Shown piece by piece: positions 12,501 to 22,379 of a stretch of 64,000 nucleotides of DNA. The notes under the pieces were generated by a model. It was not told the origin of the DNA. It searched no databases and saw only the letters and a list, made by a program, of their open reading frames with translations. The position numbers and the translations under genes were made by a program. The DNA is taken from assembly GCA_034336665.1 (NCBI GenBank), contig CM067564.1:42484975-42548974 (forward strand), given 5' to 3'. This DNA comes from Luscinia megarhynchos (Eukaryota > Chordata > Aves > Passeriformes > Turdidae). Within the stretch, counting starts at the first letter, position 1; each line of letters opens with the position of its first letter.

Positions 12501-13850
12501 CCCCGGGGGTTGCCCAGGGAGGGTGAGTCCTGCCCCCGCAATTTTGGCCACCCAGCTGCCCCAGGGGGTTGCGATTTTGGCCACCTGGCTGTCCCCGGGG
12601 GTTGCCCAGGGCAAGGTGAGTCCTTCCCCCGCGATTTTGGCCACCTGGCTGCCCCCGGGGGTTGCACAGGGAGGGTGAGTCCCGCCGACCCTTCCCCCGC
12701 GATTTTGGCCACCGGGTGCCCCCGGGGGTTGCCCAGGGAGGGTGAGTCCTGCCCCCGCGATTTTGGCCACCGGCTGCCCCCGGGGGTTGCGATTTTGGCC
12801 ACCGGCTGCCCCCCCGGGGCCTGAGCCGTGCTGTCTCCCGCAGAGCCCTCGCCAGGCCGTGTTCTTCTACCCTCCGTCCCCCGACCCCCTGCACGGCCCC
12901 TTCGCCGTCCGCCTGGGCAAGTACAAGGCTCATTTCTACACCCAAGGTCAGTGCCTGCCTGCTGTGGGGGGTTTTGGGGATTTTTGGGGGAGTTTTGGGG
13001 ATTTTGGGAAGAGCTGCTGCGGGAACAAACTGGACTTTGAACAGCAAATCAATATGATTTTGCAGAAATCCATTTATTGTTTATAACCCACCCTAATTAT
13101 GCATTTCTAGAAGCATCACCCAGGTGGGGACACACCTTACAATTGGTAATTTTAGGGTTTTGATCCTCCCGTTCAAACCCCTGAATATTCCATAATTGGT
13201 GGTTTTCAGGGTCTTCACTGCCTCACGTTATCTAGAACCTTCTAATCTTGGTATTCTGTGTTTTCAACTTCTTCTCTCCTGATTTAGCATAGTTGATGTT
13301 CCAGCAGCTTTGGGGGGGGTTTCAAACCAATTATCAAAAAACTCCTAAAATTTTCTCATGCTGTAAACACTGATCTAAACTAAGAAATACATTAAATGTA
13401 AAATATGCAGAAAGAACTGAGCAGCAAAACACGGCGACTAAACAGAGTTTTTGGCCCAGATTTGCACAGATTTGGTCCAAACCGTGTTCAGTCTCACAAC
13501 ACGCTGCTGCTGCTCGGGGCTCAGCCGGGGTTCGTGTCTCAGGTTCCTTCCACAGCGGCACCACCCCCGACCCGGCGTGCCAGGGGTTAACGCCGCTCAC
13601 CCCGCACTTGCCGCCGCTGCTCTTCGACCTGGAGTCGGACCCCGGCGAGAACTACGACCTGCTGCGGGGCCAGCCGAGCCCCGAGCTGCTGCAGGTGCTC
13701 AGGGACATCGCCCTGCAGAAGGCGCTGCTGGAGCGGCGCCTGGAGTTCGGCGAGAGCCAGATCGGGAAGGGGCGGGACCCCTCGCTGCAGCCCTGCTGCG
13801 CCCCCGGCTGCAGCCCCAAACCTTCCTGCTGCCGCTGCTCCCCGCGCTGA
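3537..13850 (+). CDS. ARSA: Arylsulfatase A (8 exons, 510 aa)
   Basis: Lysosomal sulfatase that desulfates cerebroside 3-sulfate. Exons: 3537-3775, 5120-5360, 6222-6440, 8044-8213, 9633-9757, 12328-12455, 12844-12946, 13543-13850. All joins are GT-AG and keep phase, totalling 1533 nt. A signal peptide with a Leu run (residues 10-21) is followed by the metal-binding ADDLGYGD (D36, D37) and CSPSR (residues 76-80), whose Cys becomes formylglycine. Further sulfatase signatures are GKWHLG, YYASHH, TSDNG and KGTTYEGG. N-glycosylation sites include the conserved NLT in exon 3. The Cys-rich C-terminus (CCAPGC...CCRC) is ARSA-type. Length and exon phases fit human ARSA. The gene looks intact. Every intron except 7 carries tandem repeat; introns 2 and 7 also carry LTR-like or interspersed inserts. 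No AATAAA is seen within 140 bp after the stop. Confidence 0.97.
3778..4800. repeat. ~30-37 bp minisatellite in ARSA intron 1
   Basis: Repeated GGGATGGGGCTATTAAACC followed by CGGGA(T/G)AAACGGGCG, with shorter GGATCCGGG variants. It fills most of intron 1. Confidence 0.95.
4800..5095. repeat. ~31-33 bp minisatellite in ARSA intron 1
   Basis: About nine units built from GGGGAAGGACAGAGGGACA plus AACCCCGTGTCC. It directly abuts the previous array and ends about 25 bp before the exon 2 acceptor. Confidence 0.95.
5482..6030 (-). mobile_element. Solo LTR-like insert in ARSA intron 2
   Basis: Read on the minus strand, this block starts TGTTGGAGTCAGTGAGTCAG. It carries a TATATAAG box and then AATAAA, and ends near ACCCAACG, which is the layout of a retroviral LTR. 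A second copy of the same family lies at 56764-57348 in SMO intron 10 in the same orientation. No coding region accompanies it and no clear target-site duplication was found, so it is an old solo LTR or an LTR fragment. Confidence 0.7.
6048..6180. repeat. (TTCCC)n/(CCTT)n microsatellite in ARSA intron 2
   Basis: A pyrimidine-rich simple repeat made mainly of CCCTT units. It lies about 40 bp from the exon 3 acceptor. Confidence 0.95.
6478..6985. repeat. (GGAAA)n polypurine tract in ARSA intron 3
   Basis: About 500 bp of almost pure purine on the + strand. The core at roughly 6625-6770 is a clean run of AAAGG pentamers flanked by degraded units. The Lys/Gly/Arg/Glu frames across it are repeat artefacts. 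Confidence 0.97.
7085..7960. repeat. ~325 bp A-rich tandem repeat in ARSA intron 3
   Basis: Two full units and a third partial one can be anchored on CATACAAAAAATGGC at about 7153, 7479 and 7807. The units are A-rich on the + strand. A related block in the opposite orientation lies at about 36895-37280, so the family is dispersed. Confidence 0.8.
8225..9330. repeat. ~18-36 bp minisatellite in ARSA intron 4
   Basis: Units of GGGGCAGTGACAGGTGTCAC with spacer variants such as GTGAGCA. They fill intron 4 nearly to the exon 5 side. Confidence 0.95.
9762..11455. repeat. 9-bp based minisatellite in ARSA intron 5
   Basis: About 1.7 kb of TGTCACCG/TGTCACTG/TGTCCCCG nonamers. The nine-base unit keeps all frames open, which explains the apparent 590-730 codon frames. 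Confidence 0.97.
11530..12215. repeat. Second minisatellite in ARSA intron 5
   Basis: Units of GAGCAGTGACAAGTGTCAC and CTCGGGGCAGTGACAAACG. The unit is related to the intron 4 array through its CAGTGACA core, so the two arrays may share an origin. Confidence 0.93.
12456..12830. repeat. Minisatellite in ARSA intron 6 carrying splice-donor copies
   Basis: Units of about 60-90 bp contain GGGGGTTGCCCAGGGAGG, GTGAGTCC and GCGATTTTGGCCACC. The real exon 6 donor (GT at 12456) is followed by the same GTGAGTCC string. Further copies lie near 12522, 12615, 12675 and 12741. Confidence 0.9.
13025..13520. mobile_element. AT-richer interspersed insert in ARSA intron 7 (tentative LTR)
   Basis: An abrupt AT-rich block between GC-rich intron ends, with no tandem structure and no coding frame. 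On the minus strand an AATAAATGG-like polyadenylation string lies near its right-hand end in that reading. This suggests a minus-strand LTR, but the termini are not resolved. Confidence 0.35.
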
Positions 13851-13984
13851 CACCCCCAGAGGTTCCTGCCCCCCGCCCCGAAGCGCCCAGCCCAGCCCCG
13901 CGGCTCGGGGGGACCCTTGGAGTGATGGGGAGCTGAGTGAAACGGGGTCGGGGGACCCCAAATGCACCACGAGTGTGAGCAGTG

Positions 13985-14820
13985 CTCCGTGGGGGACGTT
14001 CCAGTGGGGCTCTGGGCAGGATCCTGACCCATCCCAGGTGGGGCTCTGGGCAGGATCCTGACCCATCCCAGGTGGGGCTCTGGGCAGGATCCTGACCCAA
14101 CCCAGGTGATGTTTGGGCAGGATCCTGGTCCATCCCAGGTGATGTTTGGGCAGGATCCTGGTCCATCCCAGGTGATGTTTTGGGCAGGATCCTGACCCAT
14201 CCCAGGTGGGGCTCTGGGCAGGATCCTGACCCAACCCAGGTGATGTTTGGGTAGGATCCTGGTCCATCCCAGGTGATGTTTTGGGCAGGATCCTGACCCA
14301 TCCCAGGTGGGGCTCTGGGCAGGATCCTGACCCAACCCAGGTGATGTTTGGGTAGGATCCTGGTCCATCCCAGGTGAGGTTTTGGGCAGGATCCTGACCC
14401 ATCCCAGGTGAGGTTTTGGGCAGGATCCTGACCCATCCCAGGTGAGGTTTTGGGCAGGATCCTGACCCATCCCAGGTGGGGCTCTGGGCAGGATCCTGAC
14501 CCATCCCAGGTGAGGTTTTGGGCAGGATCCTGACCCATCCCAGGTGAGGTTTTGGGCAGGATCCTGACCCAACCCAGGTGAGGTTTTGGGCAGGATCCTG
14601 GTCCATTCCAGGTGATGTTTGGGCAGGATCCTGGTCCATTCCAGGTGATGTTTTGGGCAGGATCCTGACCCATTCCAGGTGATGTTTGGGCAGGATCCTG
14701 ACCCATCCCAGGTGAGGTTTTGGGCAGGATCCTGACCCATCCCAGGTGATGTTTTGGGCAGGATCCTGGTCCATCCCAGGTGATGTTTGGGCAGGATCCT
14801 GACCCATCCCAGGTGGGATC
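13985..14820. repeat. ~33 bp minisatellite downstream of ARSA
   Basis: Units GGGCAGGATCCTGACCCATC followed by CCAGGTGGGGCTCT or CCAGGTGATGTTT. It occupies the ARSA 3' flank up to the right inverted-repeat arm. The long frames on the minus strand here come from the repeat. Confidence 0.95.
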
Positions 14821-14937
14821 AGGCTCCAGCTCCTTCTCCAGAGCCAGGACAGCTCCTGGGAGCTGAAGGATCCCGCTGGAGCAGAGGGAACGTCCCAAAT
14901 CCAGGGATCCCCATCCTTTGGGATCCAGGGGGCAGCG

Positions 14938-15520
14938 GCGTGGGGCAGCTCAGAGGCAGGAGCTGGTGACACAGGGGACAGCCCTGGGTGGCAGCAGCAG
15001 CTCAGGTGGCACCTGCAGCAGCTCCACGGGACTCCCAGCTCCAGCTGTTCCCACTCCTGTCCCTCCCAGTGACTTTTCCAGGACTGGGACTCCAATCCAA
15101 GGAATTGGCTGTTCTGGAGGAACCTGGGCTGGAGAAGTTTCTCCCTCTCTCCATCTCCCCTCCCCTCCCTGGCTCCTCCTCATCTCTCCCCAAACCAAGC
15201 CCAGCCCCACCCATTCTTCCCAAATTGTCCCATCCGTGTTTTTCCCCGAATTGGGCTGAAAATGTGCATGATGGGTGTCCTGATTTTGGCCACAGGAATC
15301 ATTTTTTGGGAGTGGGGCATGTCCAGGACCCCAATGTCCTTGCCAGGGGCGAGGCACTCTCACTTCCATGGACAAGGGCATTATTTCCAGCGGGGATAAA
15401 AGTGGGTGTTACAGGTTTTCCATTTAAATCACTACTTTGCCTTAATAATATCTAATTAATTCCTTATTAATATTGCTGCAAAGAATGGTTTGATTCCTTA
15501 TCTCATGGCTGTTTCCAGTA
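14938..15520. repeat. Right arm of inverted repeat (3' flank of acrosin-like unit)
   Basis: This is the reverse-complement partner of 590-1170, about 13.8 kb away, with ARSA between. It is the 3' flank of the acrosin-like gene that ends at 15926. The innermost homology stops at GCTGCCCCACGCC, where the two arms diverge. Confidence 0.85.
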
Positions 15521-15660
15521 AATCGTTTTTAACCCCAATAAATCGTTTTTAACCCCAGTAAATTGTTTTTAACCCAAATAAATTGTTTTTAACCCCAGTC
15601 AATTGTTTTTAACCCCAGTAAATTGTTTTTAACCCCGATAAATTGCTTTTAACCTTTGAT
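15520..15660. repeat. ~20 bp minisatellite (TAAATCGTTTTTAACCCCAG)
   Basis: Six to seven units of an A/T-rich 20-mer, just downstream (minus-strand sense) of the acrosin-like gene. Confidence 0.9.
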
Positions 15661-15925
15661 CTTTGCCTTTTGTGCTTTCAAAGTGGGAAGGAGCACAGTT
15701 TTGGTTTTAGCATCACGGAACTGGAGAATTCCACCCCTAAAGCCCCAGCATGGGTGGAACAGAACTTTATTCCAAGGATTAAACCAGCCTGGGCCCCCGT
15801 GAGGCGCCAGGGCAGGAATGTGAGCAGGGCACAGCAGCCCTGGGCACCGGGGCTGATGTGGCACCACAGCCACGGCCCCAGCCGGGGGATGCTCGCAGCC
15901 AGAACGGGATCTGCTCTCCCTCCTC

Positions 15926-18900
15926 TCACTCTATCCTGTCCTTGAGCACCTCCACCAGCTCCTGCAGCTTCTCCAGCAAGCTCCTCAGGGTGGTTTCTGG
16001 CGGGGAGGCGGCGGGGGGCTCCGGCCCCGGCGCGTTCAGGGTGGGCACGGGCGCCGCCGTGGGCGCCGCGGGGTTGGGGCCGGTGTGGGCTCGGATCCAC
16101 CCGTGGAAGTGCTGGGTGGACGTGAACACCCCCGGCCTCCTGGCCCTGGCACAGCCCTGGCCCCAGCTGGCCAGTCCCACCAGCCAGAAGTTGTCCTCGT
16201 CGTTGTCCTTGCAGACCAGGGGAGCCCCGATGTCCCCCTGGGCCGGGAGAGAGGGGTCAGGGGCTGCTGCCGTTCCCATCCCAGCCCCTCCAGAGCTGCA
16301 TCCCCGTGGGAAGGCTCTGCCCTGGGGCTGGGGGGACTCTGCCTCATCCCTGCACAGTGAGCAGGGTGGGCAGGGAGTGGAAATTCCAGGGTGTCCAAAC
16401 CTGGGGCTGCCGGGACCGTGGGGTGGGATTTGTGAGCAGTGCCAGGCCTTGGGGACAAGGGGACACCGGGAAGGGACACATGGATGGGGAAGGGACACAC
16501 AGATTGGGAAGGGACACACGGATGGGGAAGGGACACACAGGTAGGGAAGGGACACACGGATGGGGAAGGGACAGACAGATGGGGAAGGGAAACCTGACAG
16601 TGGTGGGGCCCTGGGGATGGGAGGGCACCAGGTCAGGCCCAGCCAGAGCCAGGCCGTCTTTGAGGTCCCTGTGCTGGGTATGAGGGTCCCACGGGCCGTG
16701 TTTGGGGTCCATGTGCCGGCTCTGGGCTCCCAGGGCCGTGTTTGGGTCCCTGTGCTGGGTGTTGGGGTCCCAGGGCCGTGTTGGGGTCCCTGTGCCGGCT
16801 CTGGGCTCCCAGGGCCGTGTTGGGGTCCCAGGGCCGTGTTGGGGTCCCTGTGCTGGCTCTGGGCTCCCAGGGCCGTGTTTGGGCTCCCAGGGCCGTGTTG
16901 GGGTCCCTGTGCCCAGCCCGTGCCCAGCCGCACCTGGCAGGTGTCGATGCCGCCCCGCGGGTACCCCGCGCACAGGTCCTGGGGGTGCACGGCCCCCCCG
17001 TACCAGCGGCTGCTGTTGCACAGCTGGGCGTCCATCAGCCGCACCTTGGCCTCCTGCAGCACCAGCCGTGGGCTGGGGGCTGCGGGCACAGGGGGCACGG
17101 GGGGCACGGGGGGCACTGAGCACCCGGCCCTGCGCTGGCCACAGAGCCTCCCAGAGTCCCAGAGCCCCCAGAGCCCCCAGAGCCCCCCATAGCCCCCAGA
17201 GCCCCCAGAGCCCCCAGAACCCCCAGAGCCCCCCAGAGCCCCCAGGAGCCCCCAGAGCCCCCCCAGAGCCCCCAGAGCCCCCAGAGCCCTCCAGAGCCCC
17301 CAGAGCCCCCCAGAGCCCCATAGCCCTATAGCCCCAGATCCCCCCAGAACCCCCCAGAGCCCCCAGAGCCCCCCAGAGCCCCCCATAGCCCCATAGCCCT
17401 ATAGCCCCAGACCCCCAGAGCCCGGTTCCGGGCTCAGCCCCCGGCACTGACCGCTGGCCGGGGTGGCTCTCCAGCCCGCCATGTAGCAGGTTTTGAGCTC
17501 GGGCACTGCCAGGGAGCCGTCGGGCACACAGCCCAGCTGGATGTAGTCGCTGCACTCCACGGGCTGGTCCAGCTCCAGCAGGGCGATGTTGTTGGTGACC
17601 GTGGCTGCCACGTAGTCCTGGTGCACCACGATCTGCTTGACCTGGAACACCTGGGCCTGGGGGCCCGGCTGAGCCAGGTCCGTGGCCCCCATCACCACCT
17701 TCCACATGACGACAGGCCTGGGGGCCGTGCAGAGTGACAGGGAGCGGGGCCGGGGCTGGCACTGCCATCCTTCCCCCGGCCTCTGTGCCCTCAGCAGGGA
17801 GGGCAGGCAGCCGTGGGGCAGCACGGGGGGTGCAGGCTGGGCAGCCGTGCCTGCTGAGGGGACACTCTGATCCTGCCCTGGGGACACTCTGATCCTGCCC
17901 TGGGGACACTGATCCTGCTGAGGGGACACTCTGATCCTGCCCTGGGGACATCCCCGCCCCTGTTGTAGAGACACCTGTAACCTTTTTGTGGGGACAACCC
18001 TGTCCCTGCTGTGGGGACAACCCTGAACCTGCTGAGTTCCCATCCCTGTCCCCACTGGGGTCCCACTCCTGTCTCTGCTGTGGGGACACCTCTGCCCCTG
18101 ATTTGGGGACATCCCTGACCCTCTTGTGGGGACATTCTTTACTTTGCTGGGGTGCCATCCCTGTCCCTGCTGAGTTCCCACCCCTGTCCCCTCGGGGGTC
18201 CCACTCCTGTCCCCTCTGGTGTCCCACCCCTGTCTCTGTGTGGGGACACCCCTGTCCCCTCTGGTGTCCCACCCCTGTCCCCTCGGGGCTCCCATCCCTG
18301 TCCCCTTTGGATTCCCACCCCTGTCCCTGCTGGGGTCTCACCCCTGTCCCCTCGAGGATCCCACTCCTGTCCCCTCGGGGGTCCCACCCCGTCCCCTGTG
18401 GTGTCCCACCCCTGTCCCCACTGGGGTCCCACCCCTGTCTCTGTGTGGGGACACCCCTGTCCCCTCTGGTGTCCCACCCCTGTCCCCTCGGGGGTCCCAC
18501 CCCTGTCCCCTCTGGTGTGTCCCCCCCGTCCCCTCCGGTGTCCCCCCCGTCCCCGCTCCTCCTTACCCGGCCCCGTCGAAGCAGCTGGCGGCGGTGAGCA
18601 CCCAGCGCTGGCTGACGAGCGCCCCGGTGCACATGTGCCACGTGCCGTTCTCCATGGTCACCTGGACGCTGGCGATGCCGGGCCAGGCGCCGGGGGACAC
18701 GTCCAGGTTGGGGGACCCGGCGGAGCCGTACTCGGGCACGGCGGCGCTCTCGTTCAGCATCATGGGCCGGAGCCCGCAGCTCTCGCTGGGGACACGGAGC
18801 CGTCACTGCCAGCCCGGGGACAGCGGGGACAGCGGGGACAGCCACCCCAGTGTCCCCCAGTGTCCCCGAGTGTCCCTGAGTGTCCCCAAACCCCCCTGAG

Positions 18901-19283
18901 TGTCCCCGAGTGTCCCCGAGCCCCCCTGACCACAGGTGTCTCTGGGGGCACAGAGCCATCACTGCCAGCCTGGGGACAGCAGGGACAGCAGGGACAGCCA
19001 CCCCAGTGTCCCCAAACCTCCCTGAGTGTCCCCGAGTGTCCCTGAGTGTCCCCAAGCCCCCCTGACCACAGGTGTCTCTGGGGACACAGCCATCACTGCC
19101 AGCTCGGGAACAGCCACCCCAGTGTTCCCCAGTGTCCCCCAGTGTCCCCCAGTGTCCCCCAGTGTCCCCCAGTGTCCCCCAGTGTCCCCGAGTGTCCCCG
19201 ATCCCCCCTGACCTGCAGGTGTCCCAGGTGGCCGCCACGGGCCGGGCCAGGGCCAGCAGCACGAGCAGCCCCAGCAAAGCCAT
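15926..19283 (-). CDS. Acrosin-like pseudoprotease, copy A (5 exons, 337 aa, intact frame)
   Basis: Exons in transcript order: 19283-19213, 18785-18567, 17717-17452, 17079-16934, 16237-15926. They total 1014 nt with GT-AG joins and consistent phases. A signal peptide ([18 protein letters not shown]) precedes an acrosin-like trypsin fold: ESCGLRP, APGAW-type [33 protein letters not shown] and GWI near the C-terminal end. The triad is gone: S91 replaces the His (VLTAASC), N140 the Asp (NNIALL) and I237 the Ser (GDIGAP). The usual R-VVGG activation site is also absent. D231 of the primary specificity pocket remains. A Pro/Ala-rich linker leads to a terminal amphipathic helix ([16 protein letters not shown]). 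A sperm-acrosomal, non-enzymatic role is inferred only from acrosin kinship. Confidence 0.88.
16440..16920. repeat. Two minisatellites in acrosin-like copy A intron 4
   Basis: At 16440-16610 there are 20-mers of the type GGGAAGGGACACACGGATG. At 16670-16920 there are units GGGCTCCCAGGGCCGTGTT plus GGGGTCCCTGTGCCGGCTCT. The second array has counterparts in copies B and C. Confidence 0.92.
17150..17430. repeat. CCCCCAGAG minisatellite in acrosin-like copy A intron 3
   Basis: Nine-base AGAGCCCCC units with CATAGCCC variants. It carries many AG dinucleotides close to the exon 4 acceptor. A longer version lies in copy C at 25555-25910. Confidence 0.95.
17850..18560. repeat. Minisatellites in acrosin-like copy A intron 2
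   Basis: A GGGGACACTCTGATCCTGCC-type array grades into CCCCTCGGGGGTCCCACCCC/CTGT units. Related arrays sit at the same place in copies B (22380-23340) and C (26265-27170). Confidence 0.93.
18820..19210. repeat. GTGTCCCCGA minisatellite in acrosin-like copy A intron 1
   Basis: Ten-base AGTGTCCCC units with three interspersed longer duplications containing CACAGGTGTCTCTGGGGACA, a copy of the exon 2 acceptor surroundings. Confidence 0.9.
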
Positions 19284-20442
19284 CGGTGCCAGCGCGGGGG
19301 CAGCGGCAGAACCCGGTGTCACCTCTGGTGGTGGCAGCGGCGCCACCAGGCCGGGCTGATGTCACAGAGGGGCGGTTCCATGCGGGGCAGGGCGGGTGGG
19401 GCAGCACAGAGCTGTGGAACCCTGGGGTGGTTTGGGGGGCAGGGAGGGATCCTTTGGGATCCTTTGGGATCCAGGGGGCAGCGGCGTGGGGCAGCTCAGA
19501 GGCAGGAGCTGGGGACACAGGGGACAGCCCTGGGTGGCAGCAGCAGCTCAGGTGGCACCTGCAGCAGCTCCACGGGACTCCCAGCTCCAGCTGTTCCCAC
19601 TCCTGTCCCTCCCAGCGACTTTTCCAGGACTGGGACACCTGGGGTTTGGTTTGTGCTGGTTTGGAGCTGCACCAGCAGGAATTCACCCCACACAAACACC
19701 GTGTTTGGCAGTCAGAGCTACAATTCGAAGGAAAGGATCCAATAAATGGAAGGAATTGAGAAAAATCACCTTGAAACCACCGAGTCAGAGCACAGCCTGC
19801 GGGGTCACAGCGTGGGCCAGCAGTGCTGGTTGCTGCTGGTCTGGTCCTTCTCCAGAGGTCCAGCAGTGCTGGTTGTGTCCCAAATCCCCAAATTTGTGAT
19901 TCCATCCCCCAAAGTCCAGGCAGGAATGTCCAGAACCTCCCCCAGGGCACAGAGTTTCACCGTGGGGTGATGGAATCCCCCTGAGGATTCCCAGAGCCCC
20001 TGAAGGTTTTTCTGCTGGACCGCTGAGCTCCTGGTGGCCCCAGATGACCCCTCAGGGTGGGTGGTCCTGCTGCTGCCCCAGAGGGAGCTCTGACCCTTCC
20101 TGAGGGCTCAGCAGAAGGTGCTGCAGATGGTGGAATCCACCAGTTAGACCCTGGGACATTCCCATCCCCCCCTCATCCCCCCCAAACCAGGAGCCCACCC
20201 CAGATTTTCTCCCCAGATTGCCCCATCCTCATCTTGCACAGGAGACTGAACTGGGCTGAAAACGAGGATAATTAGGAACAACTCTATTTCAATAGCAAGC
20301 ACAAGCTCATCACCAGGGTGGGTGGAGGGGAGGGTAAGGAGCAGGACAGAGCAGCCCTGGCACCAGGGCTGGCTTTGGCACAGCTGTGGCTCTGCAGGGA
20401 ATGGTTGGGATCCCCAGAATCCAGATCTGCTCCCCCTCCTGC
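19284..20442 (-). promoter_or_regulatory. Spacer between copies A and B: copy A promoter side and copy B 3' flank
   Basis: TGATGTCA at 19357-19364 (TGACATCA in gene sense) lies 74 nt upstream of the copy A start. It resembles a cAMP-response element with one change, and the same octamer recurs upstream of copies B and C. About 100 bp around it is conserved with copy B. From about 19490 to 19640 comes the short form of the unit's 3'-flank repeat. Between 19650 and 20440 I see noncoding sequence with no further structure. Confidence 0.6.
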
Positions 20443-20534
20443 TCAGTCAATTTTGTCCTTCAGGAACGCCAGGAACTCCTGCAGGGTCCCGAAGAACCTC
20501 AGCAGGATGTCCTTGGGGAATGAAACTGTGATAA

Positions 20535-20725
20535 AACTTTCTGCTTCTTCTTCTTCTGCTTCTTCTTCTGCTTCTTCTGCTTCTTCTATATCTTCTTCTG
20601 CTTCTTCTATTTCTTCTTCTGCTTCTTCTTCATCTTCTTCTGCTTCTTCTATATCTTCTTCAGCTTCTTCTATATCTTCTTGTACTTCCTCTATTTCTTC
20701 TTCTTGCTGTTCTGCTTCTCCAGTT
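20535..20725 (-). repeat. Coding-derived acidic trinucleotide repeat (TTCTGCTTC)n
   Basis: On the minus strand this reads as GAAGAAGCAGAAGA-type codons giving E-E-A-E-E-D-I blocks in the copy B tail. The left-edge gene has an independent, purer GAG run in the same position, so tail acidity evolves by codon-repeat expansion. Confidence 0.85.
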
Positions 20726-21224
20726 ACTGGGATGGGTTCCAGCTCGGGGATCAGCACTGGCTCAGGTTCTGGCACGGTTTCTGCTGGCTCATCCACAACG
20801 GTGACAGCTGGGGCTGCCTCTGGGCTCTCCGTGCCAGGTGGGCACCAGCCCCATCTGCACCTGGATCCATCCATGGAAGTGCTGGGTGGACGTGAACAGC
20901 CCGGGGCGCTTGTCACCCGCGCAGCCCTCGCCCCAGCTGGCCAGTCCCACCAGCCAGAAGTAGTCACCGTCGTTGTCCTTGCACACCAGGGGGCCCCCGA
21001 TGTCCCCCTGGGCCGGGAGAGAGGGGTCAGGGGCTGCTCCAGGGTCACAGCCACACCTCGGGGGCACAGGGGACACTGGGAGGAACTTGGGGACAGGCGG
21101 ACAGCGGGACAGGGATCCAGGGGTGGGGAGTGGCAGCCCTGGGACAGGGGGCAGGGATCCGTGGGTGGGCAAGGGAAGGGCAACAGGAGATAAAGGACAG
21201 GGGGGGACAAGCTGAGGCGGTGGG

Positions 21225-21760
21225 GTCCCTGTGATGGTGTGGGGGTCCCAGGGCCGTGTTTGGGGTCCCTGTAGTGGGTGTGAGGGTCCCACGGGCCGTG
21301 TTTGGGTCCCTGTGCCGGCTCTGGGCTCCCAGGGCCGTGTTGGGCTCCCAGGGCCGTGTTTGGGGCTCCCCAGGGCCGTGTTGGGGTCCCTGTGCCGGCT
21401 CTGGGCTCCCAGGGCCGTGTTTGGGGCTCCCAGGGCCGTGTTTGGGGTCCCTGTGCTGGCTCTGGGCTCCCAGGGCCGTGTTGGGCTCCCAGGGCCGTGT
21501 TGGGGTCCCTGTGCCGGCTCTGGGCTCCCAGGGCCGTGTTTGGGGTCTCAGGGCCGTGTTGGGGTCCCTGTGCCGGCTCTGGGCTCCCAGGGCCGTGTTT
21601 GGGGTCCCTGTGCTGGGTATGAGGGTCCCAGGGCCGTGTTGGGGTCCCTGTGCCGGCTCTGGGCTCCCAGGGCCGTGTTTGGGGTCTCAGGGCCGTGTTG
21701 GGGTCCCTGTGCCGGCTCTGGGCTCCCAGGGCCGTGTTGGGGTCCCTGTGCCCAGCCCGT
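21225..21760. repeat. Minisatellite in acrosin-like copy B intron 4
   Basis: CTCCCAGGGCCGTGTTTGGG and GTCCCTGTGCCGGCTCTGG units. It is orthologous in position and unit to arrays in copies A and C but about twice as long. Confidence 0.95.
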
Positions 21761-22379
21761 GCCCAGCCGCACCTGGCAGGTGTCGATGCCGCCCCGCGGG
21801 TACCCCGCGCACAGGTCCTGGGGAGTGCACGGCCCCCCCGTACCAGCGGCTGCTGTTGCACAGCTGGGCGTCCATCAGCCGCACCTTGGCCTCCTGCAGC
21901 ACCGCGCCTGGGGGCACAGCGGGCTCTGAGCCAAACCCGGCCCCGAACCCTCCCGGGCTGTGCCCCCGCCCCGTCCCTGCTCAGATGTGGCTCGGGGCAC
22001 CCTCGCCCTGTGCCAGCCCCACCCCTCCTCCGCGCGGGGCACTGACCGCTGGCCGGGGTGGCTCTCCAGCCCGCCATGTAGCAGGTTTTGAGCTTGGGCA
22101 CTGCCAGGGAGCTGTCGGGCACGCAGGCCAGCTGGATGTAGTCGCTGCACTCCACGGGCTGGTCCAGCTCCAGCACGGCGATGTTGTTCCACTCCGAGTC
22201 CGCGTTGTAGTCCTGGTGCATCAGGATCCTCCTGACGCGCAGCTGCTTGGCCTCGGGGCCGGGCTGGCTCAGGTCTGTGGCCCCGATCAGCACCGTCCAT
22301 GGGGACACGTCCCTGAGGGGCAGGAGGCGGAGAAAGGATTGGCAGAAGAGCCGGGGAGGGCAGCAGCGCCGTTCCCTTC

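Noticed and set aside
16344..19346. 1000-codon minus-strand frame
   Set aside because: It runs through introns and minisatellites of acrosin-like copy A in the wrong frame for most exons; the spliced five-exon model gives the familiar protein.
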